A stretch of 35,526 bases of DNA, taken from NCBI GenBank assembly GCA_024639325.1, contig JAHEIO010000018.1, positions 21,928-57,453 on the forward strand. Reading direction: 5' to 3'. The notes under the pieces were generated by a model. It searched no databases. It had not been told where the DNA came from and was given only the letters and a program-made list of their open reading frames with translations. This DNA comes from Gammaproteobacteria bacterium (GTDB taxonomy: Bacteria > Pseudomonadota > Gammaproteobacteria > Arenicellales > JAANXG01). The stretch's first letter is position 1. Every line of letters starts with the position of its first letter. Shown here in pieces: positions 25,572-34,243 of this stretch. The position numbers were made by a program, and so were the translations under genes.

Positions 25572-26000
25572 ATGCGCAAGGCCACCGAGTTCTTCAACCG
25601 GCACCTGAAATCCGACATCGTCGCGGTACTCGACGCATCCGCTGCGCTCGAGATCACGGAATTCCGGCTTTTTCAACTCGCATTCGAAGACTGGCATGGA
25701 AAATCCGCAAAAGTGGAATTCATGGAGCGCCAGTTCGCGGCTTACATGTTTGCACAACGCGTTCCGACCTGGGTACGGCATTTTTCACGGAAAATACTGA
25801 AGCTGCAGTCCCAGGGCTCGCTGGATCCCAAATCGTTCGGCATCTGGAAACGGCTGCCCAGCCGCCGGATGGTGCTGTTTGCAAAGGTCTATACCGCGGT
25901 GTTGCTGCTGGTTTTCGTGCTGGCGTTGGTATCGATTTACGCGCTTCCTGAAAACGTTCTTGCCATGTTCAAAGGCTGCTATTTCCCCCCCTGCTACTAG
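25572..26000 (+). CDS. Hypothetical protein with one C-terminal membrane segment
   Basis: A 142-residue protein. A charged N-terminal part is followed by one hydrophobic segment at about 103-124 (VYTAVLLLVFVLALVSIYAL) and a short tail ending CYFPPCY. I recognise no family and no catalytic motif. It stands alone on the plus strand between acs and the small membrane-protein genes. The ribosome site is weak, so the start is uncertain, but the composition looks like a real protein. Confidence 0.55.
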   Translation: MRKATEFFNRHLKSDIVAVLDASAALEITEFRLFQLAFEDWHGKSAKVEFMERQFAAYMFAQRVPTWVRHFSRKILKLQSQGSLDPKSFGIWKRLPSRRMVLFAKVYTAVLLLVFVLALVSIYALPENVLAMFKGCYFPPCY

Positions 26001-26209
26001 CCCGCATTTCTCACCAGGCGGCTATAGAATCTCGTCAAGCATGGCAAACATTGAGGTCTATGGATTTGTCCAAGAAACAGTGTGTCTTGGAAACGCCTAT
26101 CCCGGCGCTGGCGAGGGCACGGGCTCCTACGAATTTAATTTTTCGCGGCGGGGGCGCCGCTCCTACGCGTGGTTTAGAGGACGTTCGGGTCAAGAGCTTC
26201 GATTGACAA
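26001..26209. other. Intergenic region with REP-like repeat
   Basis: Between a plus-strand hypothetical gene and a convergent minus-strand small gene. Apart from the repeat at 26124-26167 it holds no recognisable gene or RNA; no clear terminator was seen. Confidence 0.5.
26124..26167 (-). repeat. REP-like repeat, two GTAGGAG units flanking a hairpin
   Basis: On the minus strand a GTAGGAG (26166-26160) leads into a hairpin, CGCCGC (26155-26160) with GCGGCG (26145-26150), then an AT spacer and a second GTAGGAG (26130-26124). This is the same head-plus-hairpin design as positions 1-36. It lies in non-coding sequence between convergent genes. Confidence 0.6.
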
Positions 26210-26392
26210 TCAGAAGATTTCGATACCCAGAACATCCACGATGAATACACGCAAAAAAAACAGTAAGGCGATGCAGCCGAAAAGCAGGCGGACGAAATCG
26301 CTCTCGCCCTCTTCATCCCGATAGGTGAGCCCGTGATATGCCACGAATCCCGTGATCGCTAAAAAGATGATGTTCTTGAGTGTCTCGTCCAT
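26210..26392 (-). CDS. Small membrane protein (60 aa), unrecognised
   Basis: A 60-residue protein with two hydrophobic segments (about 7-24 and 35-55) separated by an acidic loop (YRDEEGESDF). It starts 6 bases after the TPR gene ends and would be third in that operon. No family recognised. The coupling to two other membrane-associated genes supports it being real. Confidence 0.6.
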   Translation of the reverse strand: MDETLKNIIFLAITGFVAYHGLTYRDEEGESDFVRLLFGCIALLFFLRVFIVDVLGIEIF

Positions 26393-26398
26393 CGCCCG

Positions 26399-26977
26399 CT
26401 ATTGTTGATAGGTTCGTTGCTCCTCGTCGATTTCAGGCAACCTCAGCAAACGCTCCTCGACGGGCTTTGCCATCTCCAACTTCAAGTACTCCAGGCGTTC
26501 CTTCACAGTGGGAGGTTTTTCCGGCTGCTTCCGCAGAAAACGGGTAAGCCAGTGCGGTCCTTCTCCGATCTCCTCGTCCAGCTCGAGCGCTTTCTCATAG
26601 TCCTGCATGGCCAGTTCATACCGCCCCATCCTGTCGTACAGGATGCCTCGGTTCGCGAAAGTACCGCCGAAAAACGGCTGTAATTCCACCGCCCGGTCGA
26701 ACCACTGCAAAGCCTCCTCGTCGCGGCCAAGCTGCATGAGCGACCGCGCCTTGGCCCGGGCGAGGTACGGCGCCTCGGGATCCTGTTCGAGCGCGGTTTC
26801 ATACTCGTCCAGCGCTCTTTCATAGTCCCCATCCTCGAACAGTTTTTCCCCGGTGATGTACGCGTTCTGGCCAGGTGACGTTTCCCTGATAAAACTGTCA
26901 TAGAACGACCAGCCGATCCATGCCACGACCATGACTATGGCCGTGTATTTCAGGAAACTGTAGAGTTTTTCATCCAT
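26399..26977 (-). CDS. Membrane-anchored TPR protein
   Basis: A 192-residue protein with one N-terminal membrane anchor (about 9-28) and three TPR repeats from about 40 to 140, for example GEKLFEDGDYERALDEYETA, KARSLMQLGRDEEALQWFDR and GILYDRMGRYELAMQDYEKA. The repeat face should be periplasmic or cytoplasmic depending on anchor orientation; the positive-inside rule is not decisive here. TPR proteins scaffold complexes. Its first codons overlap the end of the upstream 77-residue gene by 8 bases. The partner is unknown; the symporter is just upstream but separated by a terminator. Confidence 0.8.
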   Translation of the reverse strand: MDEKLYSFLKYTAIVMVVAWIGWSFYDSFIRETSPGQNAYITGEKLFEDGDYERALDEYETALEQDPEAPYLARAKARSLMQLGRDEEALQWFDRAVELQPFFGGTFANRGILYDRMGRYELAMQDYEKALELDEEIGEGPHWLTRFLRKQPEKPPTVKERLEYLKLEMAKPVEERLLRLPEIDEEQRTYQQ

Positions 26978-27203
26978 GCTCAGGGATGCCCAGTCGTGAC
27001 AGATTGAACAGCACGGAAAACAGGAAGCAGATGACCGCCGATATGAAGCGGGCGCGCTTTTTCTGCGCCTGGATTTCCTCTTCGCTCAACTCCTGACCCA
27101 GTTTTTTCTGCTTACGCCTTACGCTGAATGTCCAGATCAGATTGCTCACCGGCCAGTACAGCAGGATCGCCAGCAGCAGGATCCACAGGATGAGAGCGGT
27201 CAT
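26970..27203 (-). CDS. Small two-segment membrane protein (77 aa), unrecognised
   Basis: A 77-residue protein with hydrophobic segments at about 3-24 and 51-68 and a basic, Lys/Arg-rich loop between (RRKQKKLGQEL and QAQKKRARF) that should face the cytoplasm. It is coupled to the TPR gene. No family recognised with confidence. Confidence 0.65.
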   Translation of the reverse strand: MTALILWILLLAILLYWPVSNLIWTFSVRRKQKKLGQELSEEEIQAQKKRARFISAVICFLFSVLFNLSRLGIPEHG

Positions 27204-27232
27204 AAGGCCATTTTAATCAAACAAGACAAAAA

Positions 27233-27256
27233 AAGGGGAGGGTTTCCCCTCCCCTT
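27233..27256 (-). terminator. Rho-independent terminator downstream of the symporter gene
   Basis: Read on the minus strand: GGGGAGGG, a four-base loop (GAAA), CCCTCCCC, then TTTTTTT. The 8-base stem (27235-27242 with 27247-27254) can be extended by A-T pairs. It lies just after the symporter stop and before the 77-residue gene, so it separates the symporter from the small-gene operon. Confidence 0.93.
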
Positions 27257-27279
27257 CGAATCACATCGAGCCTTCGATC

Positions 27280-29256
27280 CTAGACGGTTTCGCGGGCTTC
27301 ATGATGATCGCCGATGTCTTCGTAAAGCGCCTGAACTTCTGTCGTAGGCACCGTAGACATTTCCATCTTATAGGCCAGGAACCACATCATGAACACACCC
27401 AGTGCCCACCACAGTACCTGCCAGGCCCAAATGGACGGCATGCCAAAAATCCACGTGGCATAGTCATTGGGATCACCAAAAATGGTATTTCCAATGACGG
27501 CGCCCGGGCCGATGCCGAAGAAGAACCAGACCAGGGTGATGATCCACGCGACCGGAATAAGCCCTTTCTTGTGATCCGGCAGAGCGGCGTGCTCACGCAG
27601 GAAGCCGTGGAACTTCATCTTGTGGTCCATGTCCGCGGAGTTCTGCGTTACGGCGGACACCAGGACCACGATCCCCAGGTTGAAGAAAATGCCCCAGCCC
27701 GCTGAATGCATGGTCAGCGGCCAGCGCCCCCAGGCGGTGATTCCCAGACTCTGTCCGACCGTCTCGGTGCAGATTACCGCAATGATGCCGGCAATCAACC
27801 CAAGGTTCAGGGCTGGCCGGGTAAACCACGGAAAGTAGCAAACAGCCATCAGCGAGGGCCACATCTGGAACCCGAAAGCGACCGCCAGGCCGCCGAGCAG
27901 CACCAGTGCGTCCTTGGACGTCGTGGCGACGACCAGCGCGGCGAGCACGATGATCAACACGCCAAGCCGGCCAAAGAACTTCTGCTGTGCGTGGCTGGCT
28001 TGCGGCATGAGGAAGTGCTTCAGCAGGTCGCGTGTCAGCATGCCACCGGCAGTCGACATATACGCCGCACCCGTGGACTGCATCGCGGCCAGAGCGCAAA
28101 CCGACAGCAGACCGACAAGCCACGGTGCCACGTCGGCCATCAGATGGATAAACTGCGGAACCAGCATGCCCTGCTTGCCCTCGGACTCCATCAGATCCTT
28201 GCCGCCGAGACCCGCCTGCATGACGTTGTTCACGTGCTCCGGATACGCCTCCATGAAGCCCAAATCGGCGCCCAGCAAGTGGGCGCCCAGGCCTTGGAAG
28301 GCGGTGAAAAAGAACAGGATGAATCCGATGCCGAACGCCGATGCCCACACCTGCTGGGGTGCGAACGGACGCGGATCGGTATTGGAGAAGGCCCACATAG
28401 TGAACGCCGGGGACGAGTGGATGCCCATCAGCGCGAACATGTAGGTCAACACCATCATGCCGGTCCAGGCGCCGCCGACCGCGCTCGGGCCGCTCGACAC
28501 GAACTGAATCACGCCGGGTATCGCAATGTAGTGGCTGTGGCCGTCTGGCGTCACCTTTCCTGCGGTATTGCTGGGATCGATATCGTATTGCGCCAGTGCG
28601 GCAATGCCTTGATTCAGGTTTTCCCATCCGCCCACGTAGCCGATGGCGATGATGCCAATGGCGATAATGCCGCCCGCGAGCAGAATACACTGCACGGTGT
28701 CAACGTATGCCACCGCGCGCAATCCGCCGGATGCCACGTAGATGAACACTACCGCGGACAGCAGCCACATGCCTACATCGACGCCAAGCAGGCCGTCGGT
28801 CAGCACGTTGAACAGGAAGCCCGAGGCGCGCAGTTGAAGCCCGAGATAAGGAACCGAAAAGCACAACGCCACGACGATGATCAACAGGCGAATGAGATCC
28901 GATTTCAGATAGTGTGACATCATCTCGCCCGGTGTCACGAAACCGAAGCGCTTGCCCAGCATCCACTGGCGTTTGAGAAACATCACGCCCGTGAACGGGA
29001 TGGTTATGGCATAAAACGAAGCATAGGCGTACTGGAACCCGTCACGATAAATCAGGCCCGGATGTCCCATGAATGTCCAGCCGGAGAAGGATGTTGCGGT
29101 TGCAGCGAGCACGAATACCCACAGCGACAGTCGCCGACCGGCGATGAAGTAGTCGCTTGCGGTCTTCGCGGTCATCGCTCCCTTGATGCCCCAGAAAATA
29201 CAGTAGGCCCAATAGAGGATGACGAACACGAACAACCATATCATTTTTGCATCCAT
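27280..29256 (-). CDS. Sodium:solute symporter (SSS family), large form
   Basis: A 658-residue SSS-family transporter with about 13-14 membrane segments. Typical parts are SDYFIAGRRLSLWVF near 35-48, TATSFSGWTFMGHPG near 54-67 and the loop GLRAVAYVDTVQ. It is longer than acetate permease ActP (about 550). Acs and a CbrA/CbrB-like pair nearby suggest acetate, pyruvate or another short carboxylate, but substrate is inferred. The frame runs to 29373; I use the ATG at 29256 because it has a strong GGGGGAG and the SSS sequence starts there. A sigma-54 promoter and four GTTAC/GTAAC sites lie upstream, so the adjacent NtrC-type regulator probably activates it. Confidence 0.9.
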   Translation of the reverse strand: MDAKMIWLFVFVILYWAYCIFWGIKGAMTAKTASDYFIAGRRLSLWVFVLAATATSFSGWTFMGHPGLIYRDGFQYAYASFYAITIPFTGVMFLKRQWMLGKRFGFVTPGEMMSHYLKSDLIRLLIIVVALCFSVPYLGLQLRASGFLFNVLTDGLLGVDVGMWLLSAVVFIYVASGGLRAVAYVDTVQCILLAGGIIAIGIIAIGYVGGWENLNQGIAALAQYDIDPSNTAGKVTPDGHSHYIAIPGVIQFVSSGPSAVGGAWTGMMVLTYMFALMGIHSSPAFTMWAFSNTDPRPFAPQQVWASAFGIGFILFFFTAFQGLGAHLLGADLGFMEAYPEHVNNVMQAGLGGKDLMESEGKQGMLVPQFIHLMADVAPWLVGLLSVCALAAMQSTGAAYMSTAGGMLTRDLLKHFLMPQASHAQQKFFGRLGVLIIVLAALVVATTSKDALVLLGGLAVAFGFQMWPSLMAVCYFPWFTRPALNLGLIAGIIAVICTETVGQSLGITAWGRWPLTMHSAGWGIFFNLGIVVLVSAVTQNSADMDHKMKFHGFLREHAALPDHKKGLIPVAWIITLVWFFFGIGPGAVIGNTIFGDPNDYATWIFGMPSIWAWQVLWWALGVFMMWFLAYKMEMSTVPTTEVQALYEDIGDHHEARETV

Positions 29257-29368
29257 TGTTAGTTGCTCCCCCTTTGATTGATTGAAGGTTGGTTTTAGTG
29301 AACATCCCTGACCATGCTCGGGTACGAGTCCGTCGCATGAGTTCCTTGGAATATCGAAGCTCTTCGAG

Positions 29369-29384
29369 AGCAATTATCGTGCCT
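29369..29384 (-). promoter_or_regulatory. Sigma-54 (RpoN) promoter of the symporter gene
   Basis: On the minus strand the sequence AGGCACGATAATTGCT fits the -24/-12 consensus: GG and GC are exactly ten bases apart (GGCACG-N4-TTGC). It lies about 113 bases before the ATG at 29256. The neighbouring regulator carries the GAFTGA loop needed for sigma-54 contact. Confidence 0.75.
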
Positions 29385-29460
29385 GTTTTCAGAATAAACA
29401 AATTTTTTATAGTTATTAACAGTTTGAAGTAAAGCGCTTAGGCGGCATGAGCACGAAATT

Positions 29461-29496
29461 TTGTTACAAATCGTAACAACGTAACTTAGAGGTAAC
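29461..29496 (-). promoter_or_regulatory. Cluster of four GTTAC/GTAAC subsites upstream of the sigma-54 promoter
   Basis: TTGTTACAAATCGTAACAA (29461-29479) is an inverted repeat, followed by two more GTAAC copies at 29481 and 29492. The cluster is 77-112 bases upstream of the -24 element, the usual distance for an NtrC-class enhancer. GTTAC half-sites have been described for CbrB in Pseudomonas; the match to this regulator is inference. Confidence 0.6.
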
Positions 29497-29586
29497 ATGG
29501 TGCGCTGCACCAAACCTGGCCCGTACCTCTCAACGGGGTCCACGACGACGGCGCAGCGCAGGCGACGACAAACGCCGGGCTGGAAG

Positions 29587-30927
29587 TCACGTTTTGTTGT
29601 TTCGTGGCAGTCCCAGACGCTGACGCTTTTCCCACAGTGTCTTCCGGCTTATGCCCAGACGTCGTGCGAGTTCCGTCTCGGTCACCCCCGCTTCGTTTGC
29701 CCTGACGAAGTCCCTGAAGTACTGATCCAGTGAACCGGGCTGCGCAGGGCTGACGGCCGCTCCCGACGGACTGTTGCTGACATCCAATGGCAGATGCGCG
29801 CTGTCTATCACTACCCCGTCGCACAGGATGGCCGCGCGTTCGATCGCGTTCTCCAGCTCGCGCACATTTCCCGGCCAGCGGTACTTTTGAATTGCCTCCC
29901 TGGCCCTGTCGGACAACTCTGCCGGTGGCCTGTTGAGTTGTGCGCACATGCGCACCACGAGTTGATCGGCAAGCGCCAGCACATCCTTCCCGCGCTCTCG
30001 AAGCGGCGGCAGGGCAATCTCAATCACGTGCAGCCTGAAGTACAGGTCCTCCCTAAAGCGGCCGTCTCTGACATGCTGCGCAAGGTCCTGGTGGGTTGCG
30101 GCCAGCACACGGACGTCGACCTTTCGGGCGGTCGTCGAACCCAGCCGGCGCACCTCGCCGTCCTGCAACGTGCGCAGCAGTCCCGACTGCGCAGTGGGCG
30201 GAAGTTCGGCGATCTCGTCCAGGAACAGCGTGCCGCCGTGGGCCGCCTCGACCAGCCCGGAACGGGCGCCGACCGCACCCGTGAAAGCGCCCTTCTCATG
30301 ACCGAACAACTCCGACTCGATGAGCTCGCTCGGTATGGCGCCACAATTGACGGTAACGATGGGTGCATCTTTTCTGGGGCTGGCCTCGTGCAGCGCCCGG
30401 GCGACGAGTTCCTTTCCCGTGCCGGACTCGCCGAGAATCAGCACGTTGGTATCCGTAGGCGCGACCTTATCGATCCGTTCAAACACCTCTTTCATGGAAG
30501 CGCAGTTTCCGATCATGCCGCTGATCGGGTACTCCCTCTGAACATCCGATTTGAGCGCCGCGTTTTGTCGTTGCAGGCGGCTTTCCGTTACGATCCGTTT
30601 TACCACCATGATCAGCTCATCGTGGTCGAACGGCTTCGCGATATAGTCCACCGCGCCCATCCTCATCGATTCGACGGCGGACTTGACGCTTGCATAGCTG
30701 GTCATGATCAGTACCGGGGTTCCGTTGACTTTGCTGATGATGTCGGTACCGGCGGCCCCGGGCAGCCGCAAGTCCGCAATGATCAGGTCAAACGTCCTGG
30801 CGTCGTGCTCGGCTTCGGCCTCCTTCACGGAGCCCACCGCGACGACATCATATTTATAACGATTCAGCAGGCGCTTCAGCGCCGACCTGATGACGGCTTC
30901 GTCGTCGACTACCAGGATACGTATCAT
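29587..30927 (-). CDS. NtrC-family sigma-54-dependent response regulator, CbrB-like
   Basis: A 446-residue regulator with all three NtrC domains. The receiver has the phosphorylation site D52 ([10 protein letters not shown]) and K98 in IAKPF. The AAA+ domain has Walker A GESGTGKE (166-173) and the GAFTGA sigma-54 loop (213-218). The C-terminal Fis-type HTH is [20 protein letters not shown] near 417-437. Its start overlaps the sensor gene by 4 bases, so the two form a pair. The likely target is the downstream symporter promoter. CbrB-like regulators control carbon/nitrogen balance; I use that name for resemblance and context only. Confidence 0.92.
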   Translation of the reverse strand: MIRILVVDDEAVIRSALKRLLNRYKYDVVAVGSVKEAEAEHDARTFDLIIADLRLPGAAGTDIISKVNGTPVLIMTSYASVKSAVESMRMGAVDYIAKPFDHDELIMVVKRIVTESRLQRQNAALKSDVQREYPISGMIGNCASMKEVFERIDKVAPTDTNVLILGESGTGKELVARALHEASPRKDAPIVTVNCGAIPSELIESELFGHEKGAFTGAVGARSGLVEAAHGGTLFLDEIAELPPTAQSGLLRTLQDGEVRRLGSTTARKVDVRVLAATHQDLAQHVRDGRFREDLYFRLHVIEIALPPLRERGKDVLALADQLVVRMCAQLNRPPAELSDRAREAIQKYRWPGNVRELENAIERAAILCDGVVIDSAHLPLDVSNSPSGAAVSPAQPGSLDQYFRDFVRANEAGVTETELARRLGISRKTLWEKRQRLGLPRNNKT

Positions 30928-33893
30928 TGATTCGCCGCCATTTGCTGCTGCCCACTGTCCTCGGCGCGCTGCAGCCTGATCAGGACCGACGTGCCTTGAC
31001 CCGGGGTGCTGCGGATGGTGATCTGTCCGCCGTGGTCACGCACGATGCTGTAGCACAGCGCCAGCCCGAGCCCGGTCCCCACCCCGGGCTCCTTGGTGGT
31101 AAAGAACGGATCGAATACGCGATCCAGATCCTTTTCCTCGATACCGCTGCCCGCGTCTTCGACGCAGATGTCTACCCTGGCATCATCTTCCTTTACGGTC
31201 ACGCTCACTTTGTCATCGGATTGCGACGCATCGCAGGCATTGATCAGCACGTTGACAAATACCTGCAACAACCTCTGTCGGTCGCCCCACACATGAATAT
31301 CCTCGGCACAGAAAACATCGATGCGCAGGTGTTTCGCCCGTTCACCCAGTTTGACCAGCTCAATGGCCTCGGCAATGCAGGCCGAAAGCTCCAGCGTCCT
31401 GTAGTCGGTGTCTATTTGTCCGCCGTGGCTGAACCCGACCAGGGACCGCACGATATTCCCGATCCTCCGGGTCTGCTCCAGTATCTGGTTAACCGCGTTT
31501 TTGGTATCCCGGTCTTTGCTTTCATCACGAACGTTCTGGGCCAGACACGCGATGCCCGTAACCGGATTTCCAATCTCGTGGGCGACCCCCGCGGCAAAAC
31601 GGCCGATGGATGCCAACCGCTCGCTGTGCATGAGTTCGGCTTCGAGCAATTGAGTCTCGGTCAGATCTTCGATAATGACGACCACCCCAGTTTGCCGCCG
31701 TTCAGTCTGTTCCGGCTGCACGGACGGGATCCTGTCGAGCCGGGCCTTGTGAAGGTTGAACCACCTAGAATTGCCGTCGACGATTCTGCGCACCTTGTTT
31801 GCCCCGCTTTCCTCTGCGCGGAGGAACTGCTGCAGCAATTCTCCCCACGGGTCCGGAAGATCTTCGATCTTGAGGCCGGTGGTCTCGTCGGCACGAAGCC
31901 CTGACATTTTCACCATGGCCTGGTTCCAGATCACGACCTCTCCGTCCGGACCCAGTGAGCAGACTCCAATCGGCAGATCCTGCAGTACCTGCCGGTGATA
32001 TCGCCGCAATGTATCCAGCTCCGCGGCGACGCCCCTCAATTCCATCCTCGAATCCTCTAGACGGGTTTCGATGATTCTGATGGTGTCGGCGAGCACGTTC
32101 TGAGTTGCATGATCGACCCGCAGTTGCTGATTGACCAGGGCGCGCGCCATCTCGGGCCCAAGCAATCCGGACAGATTCCGCTCGATTCGGTCCCGCAGCC
32201 GCCTCAGTTCCGCGGGATTGGCCTCCTCGGGGCGCATACCCAGGTCTTCCAGCGCACGCGAGACCTCCTTTTGGGCCATATCCGTTCCTACCATGCGCCC
32301 GAGCTGTTGTGAGATTTCTCCCGTGGACCGCGCTCTCAACACGCCGCCACCGGTGGCCTGCAGTTCACGGGTGCACGCATTCGCCGCCTCTATTTCCTCG
32401 GGTTTTTGTCGCGTAAGCAGCGAGACGACGACGAACAGAAACGAATTCACCGTCAGCGACCAGAAGGTAACGAAAGTCCACTTGTCCTGACCCGTGTACT
32501 CCAGCCAGGGGGTCAGAGTAAACCCGGTACGGAGCTGCCCCGCCTGCTCGAGCAGCGGAACGATGAGCGTGGCGAGCCACACCAGAACACCGCCCGCGAG
32601 ACCGGCAAGGAAACCGTGCTGATTGGCTCGAGACCAGTACAACACCCCGACGACGCCGGGAAGAAACTGTGCCACCGCGACAAACGAAATCAGACCCAAC
32701 TGTACCAGTCCCTGGTTGTGCTCCAGGACCACGTAAAATCCGTAGCCGGCCAGGATGATTGCAGCGATGACGATGCGCTTTCCCCACAGCAGCCACCGAT
32801 ATAGGTTCACGGCGGGGTCGGGGTAACTGGCCGGTAGAATGATATGGTTGAGGCACATGGCCGACAGGGCCACGGTGGTGACGATAACCATTGCACTGGC
32901 GGCCGATACGCCGCCGATAAAAGCAACGATTGGCAACCAGTTGGACCCGCTGTTGAGCGTGATTCCGAGTACGTAGTAGTCCGGACTGGTTGGCGCATCG
33001 ATGACCTGACCCGCCCATAGGATCGGGGGTATGGCCAGGTTCAACAGCAGCAACAGGAGTGGGAAGGCCCAGCTCGCGAAGGGCAGCGCACGGGGGTTCA
33101 TGTTTTCCGTAAACGTCATATGGAACTGTCTTGGTAACAGGAATGCCGCGGCAAATGAAAGAAAAATAATGCTGATCCACGGGCCTTCCCGTACGGGTTG
33201 GTACAGTGCCTGCAGCGCCTCCGGGTTGGCATCCAGCCAGGCGTTCATTCCCCCCAGCCCCCCGAATACGCCGAACACGGCAAAAAAACCAACCACTAGC
33301 AGCGCCAGCAGTTTCACCAGTGACTCGAACGCGATCGCCACCACGAGTCCTTCATGTTTCTCCCTGGAAGAAATGTGGCGGGCGCCAAAGAGTATGGCGA
33401 ACAGGGTGAGGATGACACAAAATCCGAGCGCCAGAACCTTTGGGGCCGCCTCCTGGGTGAGTACCCGCATGGATTCCGTAACGGCTCTGATCTGCAGCGC
33501 AATATACGGCAGGGTCCCGGCCAACATGAACAAAGTCACGACAATGCCGGCAAGCTGACTTCGGTATCTGAACGCAAACAGATCGGCCGGCGAAGTCAAC
33601 TGGTATTCGCGCACCAGCCGAAGGATGGGTTGCAGCAGCACCGGTAGCAAGATGAATGCGATCGTCACTCCCACGTAGACAGCGAGGAAGTTGTAACCCT
33701 GGGATTCGGCGAATCCGACGCTGCCGTAGTAACTCCACGATGTCGCGTAAACACCCAGGGATAAAACGTAGGTCACGGGATGGTATATTATCCGCTTCGG
33801 AACCTTTCCGAGTTCCGTCGCATAGGCAAGAAGAAACAGCAGCGACAAATAGCCGATTACGGCCAGAAAAAGATAAGTCAGGCTAAAAGTCAT
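30924..33893 (-). CDS. SSS-domain sensor histidine kinase, CbrA-like
   Basis: A 989-residue hybrid of a transporter and a kinase. Residues about 1-500 form a 13-segment sodium:solute symporter domain; about 540-620 is a linker resembling the STAC domain; a PAS domain (LPIGVCSLGPDGEVVIWNQA) follows; then HisKA with phospho-acceptor H772 in AAGVAHEIGNP and the ATPase with N885 (NACDAS), DAGSG (913) and GTGLGL (939). This is the CbrA/MxtR architecture. It may sense uptake of its own substrate or act as transporter and sensor together. It overlaps the small upstream gene by 11 bases and the regulator gene by 4. Confidence 0.94.
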   Translation of the reverse strand: MTFSLTYLFLAVIGYLSLLFLLAYATELGKVPKRIIYHPVTYVLSLGVYATSWSYYGSVGFAESQGYNFLAVYVGVTIAFILLPVLLQPILRLVREYQLTSPADLFAFRYRSQLAGIVVTLFMLAGTLPYIALQIRAVTESMRVLTQEAAPKVLALGFCVILTLFAILFGARHISSREKHEGLVVAIAFESLVKLLALLVVGFFAVFGVFGGLGGMNAWLDANPEALQALYQPVREGPWISIIFLSFAAAFLLPRQFHMTFTENMNPRALPFASWAFPLLLLLLNLAIPPILWAGQVIDAPTSPDYYVLGITLNSGSNWLPIVAFIGGVSAASAMVIVTTVALSAMCLNHIILPASYPDPAVNLYRWLLWGKRIVIAAIILAGYGFYVVLEHNQGLVQLGLISFVAVAQFLPGVVGVLYWSRANQHGFLAGLAGGVLVWLATLIVPLLEQAGQLRTGFTLTPWLEYTGQDKWTFVTFWSLTVNSFLFVVVSLLTRQKPEEIEAANACTRELQATGGGVLRARSTGEISQQLGRMVGTDMAQKEVSRALEDLGMRPEEANPAELRRLRDRIERNLSGLLGPEMARALVNQQLRVDHATQNVLADTIRIIETRLEDSRMELRGVAAELDTLRRYHRQVLQDLPIGVCSLGPDGEVVIWNQAMVKMSGLRADETTGLKIEDLPDPWGELLQQFLRAEESGANKVRRIVDGNSRWFNLHKARLDRIPSVQPEQTERRQTGVVVIIEDLTETQLLEAELMHSERLASIGRFAAGVAHEIGNPVTGIACLAQNVRDESKDRDTKNAVNQILEQTRRIGNIVRSLVGFSHGGQIDTDYRTLELSACIAEAIELVKLGERAKHLRIDVFCAEDIHVWGDRQRLLQVFVNVLINACDASQSDDKVSVTVKEDDARVDICVEDAGSGIEEKDLDRVFDPFFTTKEPGVGTGLGLALCYSIVRDHGGQITIRSTPGQGTSVLIRLQRAEDSGQQQMAANQ

Positions 33894-34080
33894 CGGTTCG
33901 TCGAGTCAAAGAATGCCAGGCACTGAGAACTATGACGAAAAACCAGAGCAGATATATGAGGTACCATGGACTGTTATCCCGCGCCCAGGAAAAGATGAAC
34001 GGCGTGGCAAACAACAACAGCGTAATCGCGACGACAAGTATGAGTCGCTCCCGCGGATGACGGCTGGGCGTGGTTTTCAT
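33883..34080 (-). CDS. Small two-segment membrane protein upstream of the sensor kinase (CbrX-like position)
   Basis: A 65-residue protein with a basic head (MKTTPSRHPRERLI), two hydrophobic segments (about 13-28 and 38-55) and a charged tail (RRTDDF). It overlaps the sensor gene by 11 bases. A small membrane protein in this position is also found before cbrA in pseudomonads (CbrX), suggesting it supports the sensor. A TTG at 34101 would add seven residues; no ribosome site is clear for either. Confidence 0.68.
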   Translation of the reverse strand: MKTTPSRHPRERLILVVAITLLLFATPFIFSWARDNSPWYLIYLLWFFVIVLSAWHSLTRRTDDF

Positions 34081-34106
34081 AACGAAGGGCAAGATTAGCA
34101 AATTAT

Positions 34107-34121
34107 GTTACGAAACGTAAC
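34107..34121. promoter_or_regulatory. GTTAC-N5-GTAAC inverted repeat between the sensor operon and the Mrp operon
   Basis: GTTACGAAACGTAAC has the same 5-5-5 layout as the site at 29463-29477. It lies 26 bases before the small gene that leads the sensor operon and about 122 bases before mnhE. A further GTAAC is at 34184-34188. Likely an autoregulatory site for the CbrB-like protein. I found no sigma-54 promoter for the sensor operon. Confidence 0.55.
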
Positions 34122-34243
34122 AAACAATTCAAAGTTAACCGTACCAATCATCAAATGGAATGTGTGGATCCGCCCGACGGCGTGTAACATTGCGGTAATA
34201 TTCGAAAAAATAACCGCCGTACAGGAACGCTATTGATCGGTCC

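Noticed and set aside
27706-28917. A 403-codon plus-strand frame opposite the symporter
   Set aside because: Antisense shadow of the SSS gene; histidine-, arginine- and glutamine-rich translation without domain pattern.
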